Assembly (NCBI RefSeq): GCF_901764975.1
Contig: NZ_CABFKH010000001.1
Span: forward strand, 299,364-363,363
Source of the DNA: Actinobacillus indolicus
Lineage (GTDB): Bacteria > Pseudomonadota > Gammaproteobacteria > Enterobacterales > Pasteurellaceae
Direction: 5' to 3'
Length of the DNA: 64,000 nucleotides
Shown here: positions 39,741 through 49,124 of the stretch, piece by piece
Layout: the number at the start of each line of letters is the position of its first letter
Position numbering within the stretch: position 1 is the first letter of the stretch
Translations under genes and position numbers: made by a program
The notes under the pieces: model-generated
Told to the model about the DNA's origin: nothing
Databases searched by the model: none
Seen by the model: only the letters and a program-made list of their open reading frames with translations

Positions 39741-39768
39741 ACCAGCAACTTCGGTTGCTGGTTTTTTT
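39741..39768 (+). terminator. Porin terminator
   Basis: Nine-bp stem ACCAGCAAC / GTTGCTGGT with a stable TTCG tetraloop and seven T. Confidence 0.95.
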
Positions 39769-39857
39769 ATCTATTATACAAACATTGTTATTCGCTTCTT
39801 AGTACCATTAGATTGCAAATTTTTAAATCAATCAACCCGCTTGCATTGTTTTTTTGC

Positions 39858-39886
39858 TTGTATTGAAAGGGAAGTCACTCTATAAT
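39858..39886 (+). promoter_or_regulatory. ffs promoter
   Basis: TTGTAT (39858-39863) and a consensus TATAAT (39881-39886), 17 bp apart, followed by a GC-containing discriminator (CTGAGCCC), about 30 bp before the RNA. Confidence 0.65.
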
Positions 39887-39916
39887 CTGAGCCCTTACAC
39901 AATCTGTGTAATCCAA

Positions 39917-40030
39917 TGAGAGCACTTTTGGTTTCTCGCAATAGCGTTCGGTTTACTTGGTCAGGTTCGGAAGAAAGCAGCCAGAATTGAAATGTCTGTG
40001 TGCCGAGGTTTGCTGGAAGTGCTCTCACCC
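39917..40030 (+). ncRNA. ffs: 4.5S signal recognition particle RNA
   Basis: About 114 nt fold into the single long SRP hairpin: TGAGAGCACTT (39917-39927) pairs with AAGTGCTCTCA (40017-40027). The conserved Ffh-binding core GGTCAGGTTCGGAAGAAAGCAGCC (around 39959-39982) with its GGAA tetraloop-type apex is close to E. coli 4.5S RNA, as is TGTGTGCCG in the descending arm. It works with Ffh and FtsY in co-translational targeting. The exact ends are estimates. Confidence 0.95.
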
Positions 40031-40064
40031 TTTTAAGCCTTTTGCAAAATCTTTTACATATCTG

Positions 40065-40073
40065 ACCGCTTGT
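40065..40073 (-). repeat. DNA uptake signal
   Basis: Exact ACCGCTTGT between ffs and tesB, preceded by TTTGCAAAATCTTTTACATATCTG. Confidence 0.8.
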
Positions 40074-40138
40074 AGTTATCTTTTCTTTTTACTCTCTTTC
40101 TTTTACACTATCCTAAAATCATCAACATAGGAAATCCC

Positions 40139-41014
40139 ATGTCTCAAGCATTAAATCGATTAATTCAACTCCTTACTTTAGAACGTTTAGATGATAAGTT
40201 ATTCCGTGGTGAATGCGAAGATGATGGTTTGCCACAAGTTTTCGGCGGGCAAGTAGTGGCTCAAGCTTTATCTGCAAGTATGAATGTTGTCGATGAAAAT
40301 CGCCATTTACATTCATGTCACTGCTATTTTTTACGTGCGGGCGATGTTGCTTATCCTATCATTTATGAAACAGAGGTGTTACGTGAAGGGAATAGTTTCA
40401 CGGTCGTGTCCATTAATGCGAAGCAACATGATGAGATTATTTGCCGAGTCATGGCTTCTTTTCAGGTTAAGGAAGAAGGATTTGAGCATCAAATTCAGGT
40501 GCCTGTAATGGCTGAGCCAGATATGTTGATTTCAGAAAATGACTTGATTTTTTCTCTAGCATCTAGGTTACCTTCGCCAATGAAAGAGATCTTCCAAAAA
40601 GAACGAGCTTTTGATGTACGTCTAAAATATGCGAATAACCCTTTCAAGGGAGATAAATTACCTTCAGAGCAGTTAGTTTGGGCAAAAACGAATGGCGTTG
40701 CTCCAAAAGATAGCCGCTTACAACAGTGTCTGTTAGCTTACTTTACCGATTTTCATTGTATTTTAACTATGTTACACCCTCATGAGCGTGGTTTTCTTCA
40801 GCAAGGATTAAAGGTTGCAACATTAGACCATAGTATTTGGTTTCATCGTGATTTTGACCTCAATGATTGGACTCGTTTTCAATTAGATAGCCCAACCGCT
40901 TCGGGCGCTCGTGGCTTGGCAAAAGGGCAGGTATTCGACCAATCAGGTAATTTAATTGCAAGTTATCAGCAAGAAGGGTTAATTAGGGATACTCCAAATG
41001 ACAAAAAATTATAA
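40139..41014 (+). CDS. tesB: Acyl-CoA thioesterase II TesB
   Basis: The 291-residue protein is a double-hotdog thioesterase II that hydrolyses acyl-CoAs. The FGGQVVAQAL motif (about 31-40), SCHCYFLRAGD, and the C-terminal-half TLDHSIWFHRDFDLNDW with GARGLAKGQVFDQSG are diagnostic. Length equals the E. coli enzyme. With fadIJ possibly impaired in this window, it is the clearest active acyl-CoA enzyme visible. Confidence 0.94.
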   Translation: MSQALNRLIQLLTLERLDDKLFRGECEDDGLPQVFGGQVVAQALSASMNVVDENRHLHSCHCYFLRAGDVAYPIIYETEVLREGNSFTVVSINAKQHDEIICRVMASFQVKEEGFEHQIQVPVMAEPDMLISENDLIFSLASRLPSPMKEIFQKERAFDVRLKYANNPFKGDKLPSEQLVWAKTNGVAPKDSRLQQCLLAYFTDFHCILTMLHPHERGFLQQGLKVATLDHSIWFHRDFDLNDWTRFQLDSPTASGARGLAKGQVFDQSGNLIASYQQEGLIRDTPNDKKL

Positions 41015-41049
41015 AAAATAATTTTTTATCATTTGCAATTCTATTTTTT

Positions 41050-41157
41050 TTTTTACAATCGGGAAGTTTTATATGGAGCGACCTATATAGAACTTCCAAA
41101 TAATATTTTATTCATAAGCCTTAATTTACCTAAGCAGGATGCTTAGGTATTTTTTTG
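41050..41157 (+). ncRNA. Candidate small RNA between tesB and cmoB
   Basis: The gap holds a strong stem (41062-41097, GGAAGTT-TATAT-GG with its complement, one internal mismatch or bulge) and, 30 bases on, a Rho-independent terminator. A short structured RNA of about 100 nt with a 5' hairpin, AT-rich single-stranded middle and terminator would look like this. No good promoter is identified; it could instead be the tesB 3' UTR. Confidence 0.35.
41128..41156 (+). terminator. Rho-independent terminator upstream of cmoB
   Basis: Eight-bp stem ACCTAAGC / GCTTAGGT, loop AGGAT, then A and seven T. Confidence 0.85.
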
Positions 41158-41212
41158 CCCAAATCATAAATTTCCTTTAGAATTTACTTTTCTTTTTTCT
41201 CTTTTTTATTTC

Positions 41213-42175
41213 ATGATTAATTTCAATCTTTTTTATCAACAAATTGCGACAACACGCCTTTCTGCTTGGTTAGAAACCTTACCTTTACAGCTTAAACAAT
41301 GGGAAAAGCAGACCCATGGTGATTATGCCAAGTGGGTAAAAACCATTGAACATTTGCCTTCTATTCCAGCTACGTTGAATTTATCAAATAAAGTGGAGGC
41401 GATTTCGGTGAAACCGTTGAATGCGGGAGAAACACAGCATTTGGTTCATCATTTGAAACAGTTGATGCCTTGGCGTAAAGGCCCTTATCATTTGCATGGT
41501 ATTCATGTCGACTGTGAGTGGCGTTCAGATTTTAAATGGGATAGGGTTCTACCTCATCTTTCACCATTAAAAGATCGTATGATTTTAGATGTAGGCTGTG
41601 GTAGCGGCTATCATATGTGGCGTATGGTAGGGGAAGGGGCAAAAATGGTGGTAGGGATAGACCCGACTGAACTTTTTTTATGCCAATTTGAAGCGGTGCG
41701 TAAGTTATTAAATAATGACCGCAGAGCGAATTTGATTCCACTGGGCATTGAGCAGATGCAGCCGTTGCAAGCGTTTGATACCGTATTTTCTATGGGCGTG
41801 CTTTATCATCGTAAATCGCCGTTAGATCATCTTTCTCAACTGAAAAATCAGTTAGTCAAAGGAGGAGAATTGGTTTTAGAAACCTTGGTGATTGATGGCG
41901 ATGTGAATGATGTGCTTGTGCCTGCCGACCGCTATGCCAAAATGAAGAATGTCTATTTTATTCCGTCTGTACCTGCATTAATTAATTGGTTAGAAAAAGT
42001 CGGCTTTAAAAATGTTCGTTGTGTAGATGAGGCGGTGACGACTTTAGAAGAGCAACGTAAAACGGAATGGCTTGAAAATGAATCATTAATTGATTTTCTT
42101 GATCCGCAAGATCATTCAAAAACCATTGAAGGCTACCCTGCGCCGAAACGTGCGGTCATTATTGCGAATAGTTAA
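41213..42175 (+). CDS. cmoB: tRNA U34 carboxymethyltransferase CmoB
   Basis: The 320-residue protein is CmoB, which transfers the carboxymethyl group of carboxy-SAM to 5-hydroxyuridine at tRNA position 34, producing cmo5U. The cofactor motif [14 protein letters not shown] is near residue 125, and the N-terminal [12 protein letters not shown] and [14 protein letters not shown] segments are family specific. Its partner CmoA is not in the window. A bidirectional terminator follows. Confidence 0.95.
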   Translation: MINFNLFYQQIATTRLSAWLETLPLQLKQWEKQTHGDYAKWVKTIEHLPSIPATLNLSNKVEAISVKPLNAGETQHLVHHLKQLMPWRKGPYHLHGIHVDCEWRSDFKWDRVLPHLSPLKDRMILDVGCGSGYHMWRMVGEGAKMVVGIDPTELFLCQFEAVRKLLNNDRRANLIPLGIEQMQPLQAFDTVFSMGVLYHRKSPLDHLSQLKNQLVKGGELVLETLVIDGDVNDVLVPADRYAKMKNVYFIPSVPALINWLEKVGFKNVRCVDEAVTTLEEQRKTEWLENESLIDFLDPQDHSKTIEGYPAPKRAVIIANS

Positions 42176-42180
42176 TAGAA

Positions 42181-42207
42181 AAAAGAGAGCTTTTTAGCTC
42201 TCTTTTT
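42181..42207. terminator. Bidirectional terminator between cmoB and yafJ
   Basis: Eleven-bp perfect stem AAAAGAGAGCT / AGCTCTCTTTT, T-rich on both exits. Confidence 0.88.
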
Positions 42208-42213
42208 ACTTGG

Positions 42214-43011
42214 TTAGACGTGCGGTTTACAGTCAGGCAATGTCCCTTCGACTTCAAATAACACATCGCCATCTTTAAAAAAGACATAGCCACCATTTTT
42301 CATCTTCGTCCAATTTTCATTTTTGGTCAGCGGTTGAGTTGTAATAATGGTCACTTTGTCAGATTCTTGGGTGTATTGACGGAAGTCAATCATCACATCG
42401 TCGTCACGCAATGCCGTTCCAAATGGTGCTTTGCGACAGACGTAATGTAAATTCGTTGAGCAACGAGCAATCATCCAATGTCCGTTCGACATTATAAAGT
42501 TAAATACGCCGTGAGTTGCAATTTCACTGGTAATTTCAATAATGGCATCAAAAATCTCTTTTTCACTCGGTTTTTTGGAAAAACGTTTTTTTAAGCCTGC
42601 AGCAATACAACAAAATGCAGCTTCTGAATCTGTGGTGCCGATAGGTTGGTAATGGCTATTTGGGCAAACTTTGACATCAACGGTCCCGTTGTGTGCAAAA
42701 ACCCAGTTTTCGCCCCAAATTTCACGGATAAAAGGGTGGGTGTTTTCTAAATTAATATCGCCACGTGTTGCTTTGCGGATATGCGCGATAACATTAAAAG
42801 ATTTAATTCGATATTGGCTAACAAGATCAGCCATTGGGGAGGATGCTCCAGGGCGGTTATCTCGAAAAATACGCACGCCCTTTCCTTCAAAAAAAGCAAT
42901 ACCAAATCCATCTGTATGATGATCGGTTAAGCCCGCTCGCCGTCGAAAACCTTCAAAGGAGAAGGTAATATCCGTTGGTGTATTACAATTCATTCCTAAT
43001 AATTGGCACAT
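42214..43011 (-). CDS. yafJ: Class II glutamine amidotransferase-like protein YafJ
   Basis: The 265-residue protein starts with Met-Cys (MCQLLGMNCNTPTD), where Cys2 would be the N-terminal nucleophile of class II glutamine amidotransferases after Met removal. DGFGIAFFEGKGVRIFRDNRPG, IAHIRKATRG and ENWVFAHNGTV are conserved. It is a single-domain YafJ-type enzyme with no fused synthase domain; the acceptor is unknown. Confidence 0.9.
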   Translation of the reverse strand: MCQLLGMNCNTPTDITFSFEGFRRRAGLTDHHTDGFGIAFFEGKGVRIFRDNRPGASSPMADLVSQYRIKSFNVIAHIRKATRGDINLENTHPFIREIWGENWVFAHNGTVDVKVCPNSHYQPIGTTDSEAAFCCIAAGLKKRFSKKPSEKEIFDAIIEITSEIATHGVFNFIMSNGHWMIARCSTNLHYVCRKAPFGTALRDDDVMIDFRQYTQESDKVTIITTQPLTKNENWTKMKNGGYVFFKDGDVLFEVEGTLPDCKPHV

Positions 43012-43113
43012 ATACTACTTCTTATGTTCGTTGTCGTTACTATAGATTTTTATTTTTTTCTTGAGAGATCAATAAAAGGATGCCATGCCCTTGGCATCCT
43101 TTTATTTTGTCTA

Positions 43114-43122
43114 ACAAGCGGT
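43114..43122 (+). repeat. DNA uptake signal
   Basis: Exact ACAAGCGGT between znuB and yafJ, preceded by the palindrome ATGCCATGCCCTTGGCAT (about 43079-43098). Confidence 0.8.
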
Positions 43123-43179
43123 ATGATTTAAGCGGAAATTTACAAAAAATTCAATAGGCAAAGTAAGAATTTCTTGATC

Positions 43180-43965
43180 TTAGTTAGATTCTTTTTTGAA
43201 TAATGAAAGAAGGAATAAACTACCCGCACAAATTACGACAGATGGACCTGCTGGCGTATCTTTAAATGCAGAAAATAATAGTCCTCCAGTCACCGCAATA
43301 ATGCTAAAGAAAATGGCATAGATAACCATCATTTCAGGGGTTCTCGCAAAACGTCTTGCAGTCGCAGATGGGATGATTAATAAGGAGGTAATGATTAACG
43401 CACCAACAAATTTCATGGTAAGTGCGATAGTAAATGCAGTCAGTAGCATTAATAATAGGCGTAAACGAGCAATGTTTAGCCCTTCAATTTGGGCTAGTTC
43501 TGGGCTGACGGTCATAGAGAGGAACTTTTTCCAGAAAAAAGCCAAAATAATTGCAATACAAGCCACGCCGATGGCAATAAAAAAGACATCATCCACATTA
43601 ATGGCAAGTAAATCACCAAAGAGATAGGACATTAAATCTACTCGGACATTGTCTAATAGGCTGATCGTAATAACACCAAGGGATAAGCTACAATGGGCGA
43701 TGATACCCAGTAGGGTGTCAACGGAATGGTTTGAACGTTGTTCTAACCAGACTAAGCCTAATGCAAGCAGTAATGTCATGCCGATCACCGCAAAATAGGG
43801 ATCGATTTCAAGAAAAAAGCCAAAGGCGACACCCAATAGTGCGGAATGAGATAGCGTATCGCCAAAGTAAGCCATCTTACGCCATACGACAAAGGCACCT
43901 AAAGGTGCGGTGATGAGCGATAATAAGATACCCGCAATCCAAGCTGGGAATAAAATCTCAAACAT
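43180..43965 (-). CDS. znuB: Zinc ABC transporter permease ZnuB
   Basis: The 261-residue protein has about seven to eight membrane segments and the family sequences [28 protein letters not shown] and, late, [26 protein letters not shown]. It is the inner-membrane channel of the high-affinity zinc importer and lies eight bases after znuC on the same strand. The periplasmic zinc-binding protein ZnuA is not nearby, as in H. influenzae, where it is encoded apart. Confidence 0.94.
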   Translation of the reverse strand: MFEILFPAWIAGILLSLITAPLGAFVVWRKMAYFGDTLSHSALLGVAFGFFLEIDPYFAVIGMTLLLALGLVWLEQRSNHSVDTLLGIIAHCSLSLGVITISLLDNVRVDLMSYLFGDLLAINVDDVFFIAIGVACIAIILAFFWKKFLSMTVSPELAQIEGLNIARLRLLLMLLTAFTIALTMKFVGALIITSLLIIPSATARRFARTPEMMVIYAIFFSIIAVTGGLLFSAFKDTPAGPSVVICAGSLFLLSLFKKESN

Positions 43966-43973
43966 AGAGCCTC

Positions 43974-44759
43974 TTAATGTTTACCATCACATTTGCATAC
44001 GTCACCGTGCAAATCATGATGATGATTGTGTTTGTGTGAATAAAAGGCGACATTTTTTGCAAATTGGTCACCAAAAAAGTGGATGAAGCTAGGATCAGAC
44101 GAGATCATTTCAGGTGTTCCCGCACAGCAAATATGCCTATTGATACAAAGTACTTCATCGGTATTTGCCATCACAATATTTAAATCATGGGAAACCATTA
44201 AAATTGCACAGTTTAGCCATGACCTTGTTTTATTTAGTAGTTGATAGAGTTCCGTTTGCCCTGTAATATCCACCCCTTGCATCGGTTCATCTAAAACAAG
44301 TAATTGTGGGCGATCTAGTATCGCTCGTGCTAACAGTACGCGTTGAAGCTCGCCACCTGATAATTTTTGCATACTATTTTGGGCAAGGTGTGTGATAGAG
44401 AGGAGCGATAAGGCTTCATCAATAATGCTTTTTGTACTGTTAGGCTTGAGTGAAAGAAATTTTTCTACCGTGATCGGAATAGAGTGATCAAGATGGAGTT
44501 TTTGCGGAACATAGCCAATTTTTAAGTTTTTTTGGTGGATAACTTTGCCTGAGGTTGGCTGTTGTAGTTTCAATAATACCTTTAATAGCGTTGATTTTCC
44601 ACCGCCATTAGGTCCCACAATCGTGGTAATGGAATTAGGATAAACGCGTAAATGGATATGTTCTAAGGCAGGAACTTCATTATAAAAGACATTGATGTTG
44701 TCTAATTGAACCAATGGTTCTTGAGATGAAGGATGCTTCCGAATTTGCTTGATCTGCAT
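43974..44759 (-). CDS. znuC: Zinc ABC transporter ATPase ZnuC
   Basis: The 261-residue ATPase carries Walker [12 protein letters not shown] (about 53), the signature [15 protein letters not shown] (about 140), Walker [13 protein letters not shown] and the switch His (VSHDLN). The C-terminus is His-rich with added cysteines ([10 protein letters not shown]... CKC... KH), a putative zinc-sensing or -binding tail; a His-rich tail is also known in E. coli ZnuC. It heads znuCB, transcribed away from mepM. A Zur operator is expected in the 140-bp gap but I could not identify one securely. Confidence 0.94.
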   Translation of the reverse strand: MQIKQIRKHPSSQEPLVQLDNINVFYNEVPALEHIHLRVYPNSITTIVGPNGGGKSTLLKVLLKLQQPTSGKVIHQKNLKIGYVPQKLHLDHSIPITVEKFLSLKPNSTKSIIDEALSLLSITHLAQNSMQKLSGGELQRVLLARAILDRPQLLVLDEPMQGVDITGQTELYQLLNKTRSWLNCAILMVSHDLNIVMANTDEVLCINRHICCAGTPEMISSDPSFIHFFGDQFAKNVAFYSHKHNHHHDLHGDVCKCDGKH

Positions 44760-44900
44760 AACAATAATAAAATTGAGGATATAAGTTATGCAAGGTAACG
44801 GATTTTTTTATCTTTGACAAGATAGCGATGAATTTTTCGTGTGCTATTTTGTCTACATTAAACTTAAATAGAATTCAAAAAATGAATTAGGGATAGAATT

Positions 44901-46487
44901 TTGCAACATGTGATTTTTGCTCGAGATCGCCGCCGTAAAAAACATAGAGTAAAGGCATTTATTTTTTTATTGGCGATCCTTTGTATATTGGTAGGGATTG
45001 TTTTGGCATTAAAAAACCACGACACCGCACCTAGTAATAAATCATCGGTAGTCACTGTGGCTGAAGTGAAGAACGACAATAATGAAGCAGTAGTACCAGA
45101 ACTACAAGTGCCTCATCAAACTACAACATCGCAATTGCCTGAAAATGCTTCAGTGAAAGTGGAGTCATCATCGGCAGTTGCAACATTGGCAGATAACATT
45201 GCCTCAAGTGAATTAACTTATATTGATATTGATACAGCAAAATCAGAGGAAGAGGAACGATTAAATACAGCACCTGTAGACGAAAGTGCCACTTCGTATG
45301 AGGATGAATTACTGGATGTGGATGACGAAGTTGAAACTGTAGAAGGCACAGCTAAACCGAAAGATGAATTACCAAAAGAAGCTGAAAATATTCTGGAAGA
45401 TGTGCTAGAGGTTGCAGATCAAGCTATTCGTATTCAAAATCAGTTTAGTTACACTGTCGTTCGAGGCGATAAATTAAAAGATGTACTAGAACAGTCCGGT
45501 TTAGGTAGTGCAACAGCAAGTGCTTTAGAGAAGAAGTTTCCGCAGTTAAAAAGTTTACAAGCAGGACAACAATTTTATTGGATCTTAGACAATGAAGGCG
45601 AGCTAGAGTATATGAACTGGCTTGTTTCAGAAAAAGAAGAGAAGATATTTGAGCGTAAAAGCAAGAATCAGTTTGCTGTTCAAACCATTGAAAAACAAGG
45701 TGTTTGGAAACAAGATGTTGTGAAAGGCGTTATAAAGGGTGATTTTAATTCAAACTTAAAAGAAGTGGGATTAGACCAACGCCAAATTAATCAGCTTGCG
45801 AGTGGTTTACAGTGGCAGATTGCGACCAATAAATTGAAGAAAGGCGATCGTTTTGCTATTTTGGTAAAAAGAGAGTATATCAATGGTAAGGTAACAGGAT
45901 TAGGTAACGTTGAAGCAATCCATATTATTAGTGGGAAAACCAGTTATTACGCCATTCAGGCAGATAATGGTCGTTACTATAGCCGACACGGTGAAACCTT
46001 AGGAAAAGGTTTCTCTCGTCATCCATTACAATTTACACCACGGGTGTCATCGGGATTTAATCCTCGTCGTTTACATCCTGTAACACGCCGTGTGGCACCA
46101 CATAAAGGGGTTGACTTTGCAGTACCAAGCGGTACGCCAATTGTGGCTCCAGCCGATGGTGTTGTTGAGCATGTGGCTTACCAAGCAAATGGTGCTGGTC
46201 GCTATATTAAAGTTCGACATGGTGGACAATATACAACGGTTTATATGCATTTAAGCAAATCGTTAGTGAAAGTAGGACAAAGTGTCAAAAAAGGGGACCG
46301 TATTGCACTTTCAGGAAACACTGGGCGTTCAACTGGTGCACATTTGCATTATGAATTCCATATTAATGGGCGACCAGTTAACCCAATGACGGTGAAATTG
46401 CCGGGTACTGGATCTGGTATGCCAGACAAAGAACGTAAAGAGTTCTTAGCAAAAGCAAGAAGTATTGAATCAAAATTAAAATTGTAA
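44901..46487 (+). CDS. mepM: Murein DD-endopeptidase MepM (YebA), M23 family
   Basis: The 528-residue protein has a basic N-terminus, one membrane anchor (about 18-37), an acidic variable region (about 45-165), a LysM/OapA-like segment (about 175-225) and a C-terminal M23 peptidase. Zinc ligands are visible in HKGVDFA and in HLHYEF near residue 490. It cleaves D-Ala-mDAP cross-links to allow wall growth, and its level is set by NlpI-Prc in E. coli. The TTG start at 44901 is supported by AGGGA seven bases upstream. It lies opposite znuCB, as in H. influenzae. Confidence 0.92.
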   Translation: MQHVIFARDRRRKKHRVKAFIFLLAILCILVGIVLALKNHDTAPSNKSSVVTVAEVKNDNNEAVVPELQVPHQTTTSQLPENASVKVESSSAVATLADNIASSELTYIDIDTAKSEEEERLNTAPVDESATSYEDELLDVDDEVETVEGTAKPKDELPKEAENILEDVLEVADQAIRIQNQFSYTVVRGDKLKDVLEQSGLGSATASALEKKFPQLKSLQAGQQFYWILDNEGELEYMNWLVSEKEEKIFERKSKNQFAVQTIEKQGVWKQDVVKGVIKGDFNSNLKEVGLDQRQINQLASGLQWQIATNKLKKGDRFAILVKREYINGKVTGLGNVEAIHIISGKTSYYAIQADNGRYYSRHGETLGKGFSRHPLQFTPRVSSGFNPRRLHPVTRRVAPHKGVDFAVPSGTPIVAPADGVVEHVAYQANGAGRYIKVRHGGQYTTVYMHLSKSLVKVGQSVKKGDRIALSGNTGRSTGAHLHYEFHINGRPVNPMTVKLPGTGSGMPDKERKEFLAKARSIESKLKL

Positions 46488-46502
46488 GTTGAGGGAATTT
46501 AG

Positions 46503-47192
46503 ATGCAATTTAAACAGAAACTTTTTACCGTTGGAGCATTGTCTTTAGTGGCTGTTTCTTCAATGGCAAATGAGAAATTACAAGCTTCTTTAGAGAAGAT
46601 TGGTGCAACAAATGTAAAAATTAGCGATTCTGTATTACCAGGATTTAAAACGGCAATCTCTGATCAAGGTGTTGTACAGATCAGTAATGATGGCCGTTAT
46701 GTGATTCAAGGTCAGATTTTTGAGCTTAAAGATGGGAAAGTGGTTGATGTAACAAACCGTGCATTATTATCAGAATTAAATGCATTAGAAAAAGAGATGA
46801 TTGTTTATCCTGCGAAAAATGAAAAGCATGTTGTAACCATTTTTATGGATATTACTTGCCACTATTGCCAAATTCTGCATTCTAAAATGAAAGAGTATAA
46901 TGATTTAGGCATTACAGTTCGCTACTTAGCTTTCCCTCGTGGTGGCTTAAATACACAAACAGCAAAACAGATGGAAGCAATTTGGACTGCACAAGATCCT
47001 GTATTTGCGTTAAATGAATCGGAAAAAGGCAATTTACCGAAAGAAGTAAAAACGCCAAATATCGTTAAAAAACATTATGAATTAGGGATTAAATTTGGTG
47101 TGACAGGAACGCCAAATATTGTGACTCAAACAGGCGAGCTTATCCCAGGGTATATTGAGCCAAAAGAATTGGCTAAAATGTTAAGTGAATAA
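46503..47192 (+). CDS. dsbC: Thiol:disulfide interchange protein DsbC
   Basis: The 229-residue protein has a signal peptide (about 1-21), an N-terminal dimerisation domain and a thioredoxin-fold domain. The active site reads CHYC (ITCHYCQ, about residues 118-121), where E. coli has CGYC, and the cis-Pro loop is GTPNIV. The E. coli structural cysteine pair of the thioredoxin domain is missing (IWTAQD in place of IWCAKD). It isomerises wrong disulfides in the periplasm. It lies 73 bp upstream of recJ with an uptake-signal hairpin between. Confidence 0.93.
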   Translation: MQFKQKLFTVGALSLVAVSSMANEKLQASLEKIGATNVKISDSVLPGFKTAISDQGVVQISNDGRYVIQGQIFELKDGKVVDVTNRALLSELNALEKEMIVYPAKNEKHVVTIFMDITCHYCQILHSKMKEYNDLGITVRYLAFPRGGLNTQTAKQMEAIWTAQDPVFALNESEKGNLPKEVKTPNIVKKHYELGIKFGVTGTPNIVTQTGELIPGYIEPKELAKMLSE

Positions 47193-47197
47193 AATTC

Positions 47198-47244
47198 ACA
47201 AGCGGTCAGATTTTGCAAATTTTTTGTAAGATCTGACCGCTTGT
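47198..47244. repeat. Inverted pair of uptake signals, terminator-like
   Basis: ACAAGCGGT (47198-47206) and ACCGCTTGT (47236-47244) with complementary TCAGAT / ATCTGA bases inside form a long stem between dsbC and recJ, five bases after the dsbC stop. Confidence 0.85.
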
Positions 47245-47265
47245 ATTGCATTAAATATAAGAATC

Positions 47266-48981
47266 GTGAATAAATTAATCAAACGTCGTTTACCGCTGAC
47301 TTCAACTCATCTTTCTGATCATCCTTTACTTAATCGAATCTATCAAAATCGGGGAGTTACTTCATCCCAAGAGTTAGAGCTTAGCTTACAGCATCTACAT
47401 TCTCCTATGCTACTTGCGAATATTGAAGAGGCAGTGTCATTGCTACAAACGGTGTTACAAAAGCAAGGAAAAGTAGTGGTGGTTGGCGATTTTGATGCCG
47501 ATGGTGCAACGAGCACAGCTCTTGCCATTTTGGCCTTACGTCAATTTGGATTTAAGCATGTGGATTACCTCATTCCTGATCGCTTTTCCCAAGGTTATGG
47601 GTTAAGTCTGAGTGTTGCTGAAATGGTGATTGCAAAAGGGGCAGATTTAGTTTTAACTGTGGACAACGGTATTTCCTCTTTTGATGGGATTGCTTTATTG
47701 AAAAGCCATCATATTCAGGTTCTCGTGACTGACCACCATTTACCCGGAGATGAATTACCTAATGCAGATGCGATGGTAAATCCTAATTTGCCAGGCTGTG
47801 CGTTTCCCTCTAAATCTTTAGCTGGTGTCGGCGTTATTTTTTATGTCATGATTGCATTACGTGCAGGTTTAAGAAAAGCGGGATATTTCAAAGAAAAAGA
47901 GCCGAATATTGCCGAATTGCTTGACTTAGTCGCTTTAGGTACTGTCGCAGATGTCGTTCCATTAGATCACAATAATCGTATTTTAGTAAATCAAGGATTG
48001 AATCGTATTCGTGCGGGCTATTGTCGTGCAGGAATTCAAGCACTTGTTGAGATTGCTAAGCGAGAACTTCATACATTACAAGCGAGTGATTTAGGCTTTG
48101 CAATTGCACCACGATTAAATGCTGCAGGGCGTTTAGATAACATGGCATTAGGTGTTGAGTTGTTGATCTGTGAAGATCTGAATGTGGCTCGTCAAATTGC
48201 TTTAGAGTTAGATTCACTAAATCAAACTCGGAAAGAATTCGAGCAAGAAATGAAAACAGAAGCCTTAGCAATTTGTGCCAAATTACCGAAATTATCACAG
48301 CAAGGTCAGGCTCACGGTATTGTTTTATATCAACCAGATTGGCATCAAGGGGTAATTGGGATTTTAGCCTCTCGGATAAAAGATCAATTTCATCGTCCTG
48401 TCATTGCCTTTGCACAAGAAAGTGAGGAGAGTGAATATCTAAAAGGCTCAGCGCGTTCTATTGCGGGATTACATATGCGTGATCTTTTAGAGAGAATGGA
48501 TAATCAATATCCCGAGTTAATTTCGAAATTTGGTGGCCATGCTATGGCGGCAGGGCTGACTATACATAAATCACATTTAAGCCATTTTCAAAAAGCATTT
48601 GATGAAACGGTTGAAACCTCTGTCGAGCCAGAGCAATTACAAGGAGTAATTTATACCGATGGCGAATTATCAGCAGATGAATTTAATTTATCGACGGCGG
48701 AGCTATTAAAACAAGCGGGTCCTTGGGGGCAACATTTTGCAGAACCAACATTTGAGGGCGATTTCAAAATCCTTCAACAACGGCTACTTGCAGGAAAGCA
48801 CCTTAAACTTATGGTTGAAAATGCACAAGGTATGCTCTTTGATGCGATTTGGTTTAATGTAGATCTAAAGTGTTATCCCGATTTTTCTATTCGAACAGCG
48901 AAGCTTGTTTATAAGTTGGATGTGAATGAATTTCGAGGGAATAGATCGGTTCAACTACTAATTGAATATTTATCGGCATAA
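47266..48981 (+). CDS. recJ: Single-stranded-DNA-specific exonuclease RecJ
   Basis: The 571-residue protein is a DHH-superfamily 5'-3' exonuclease. Metal-binding motifs are VVGDFDADGATSTALA near residue 73, VDNGISS, TDHHLPG near 155 and the DHHA1-domain SARSIAGLHMRDLL with GGHAMAAG. It acts in recombination and repair. The start is GTG at 47266, six bases from the sequence ATAAGAATC with weak Shine-Dalgarno. dsbC-recJ is the H. influenzae order. Confidence 0.95.
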   Translation: MNKLIKRRLPLTSTHLSDHPLLNRIYQNRGVTSSQELELSLQHLHSPMLLANIEEAVSLLQTVLQKQGKVVVVGDFDADGATSTALAILALRQFGFKHVDYLIPDRFSQGYGLSLSVAEMVIAKGADLVLTVDNGISSFDGIALLKSHHIQVLVTDHHLPGDELPNADAMVNPNLPGCAFPSKSLAGVGVIFYVMIALRAGLRKAGYFKEKEPNIAELLDLVALGTVADVVPLDHNNRILVNQGLNRIRAGYCRAGIQALVEIAKRELHTLQASDLGFAIAPRLNAAGRLDNMALGVELLICEDLNVARQIALELDSLNQTRKEFEQEMKTEALAICAKLPKLSQQGQAHGIVLYQPDWHQGVIGILASRIKDQFHRPVIAFAQESEESEYLKGSARSIAGLHMRDLLERMDNQYPELISKFGGHAMAAGLTIHKSHLSHFQKAFDETVETSVEPEQLQGVIYTDGELSADEFNLSTAELLKQAGPWGQHFAEPTFEGDFKILQQRLLAGKHLKLMVENAQGMLFDAIWFNVDLKCYPDFSIRTAKLVYKLDVNEFRGNRSVQLLIEYLSA

Positions 48982-49124
48982 TTTATTATCAAAAGACTAG
49001 AATCAAATGAATTTGTATTGTAGAATTAACAAGCGTCTATATCCTATGCCATTAGAATTATAAGGCTTACATTAGTTAGTCGCTTTAAGGTTTTAAACTA
49101 AAATATTTAAAGGAAAATTCCAAA

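Noticed and set aside
44760..44900. A Zur operator between znuC and mepM
   Set aside because: AT-rich half-palindromes are present but none matches the Zur consensus well enough to report as a site.
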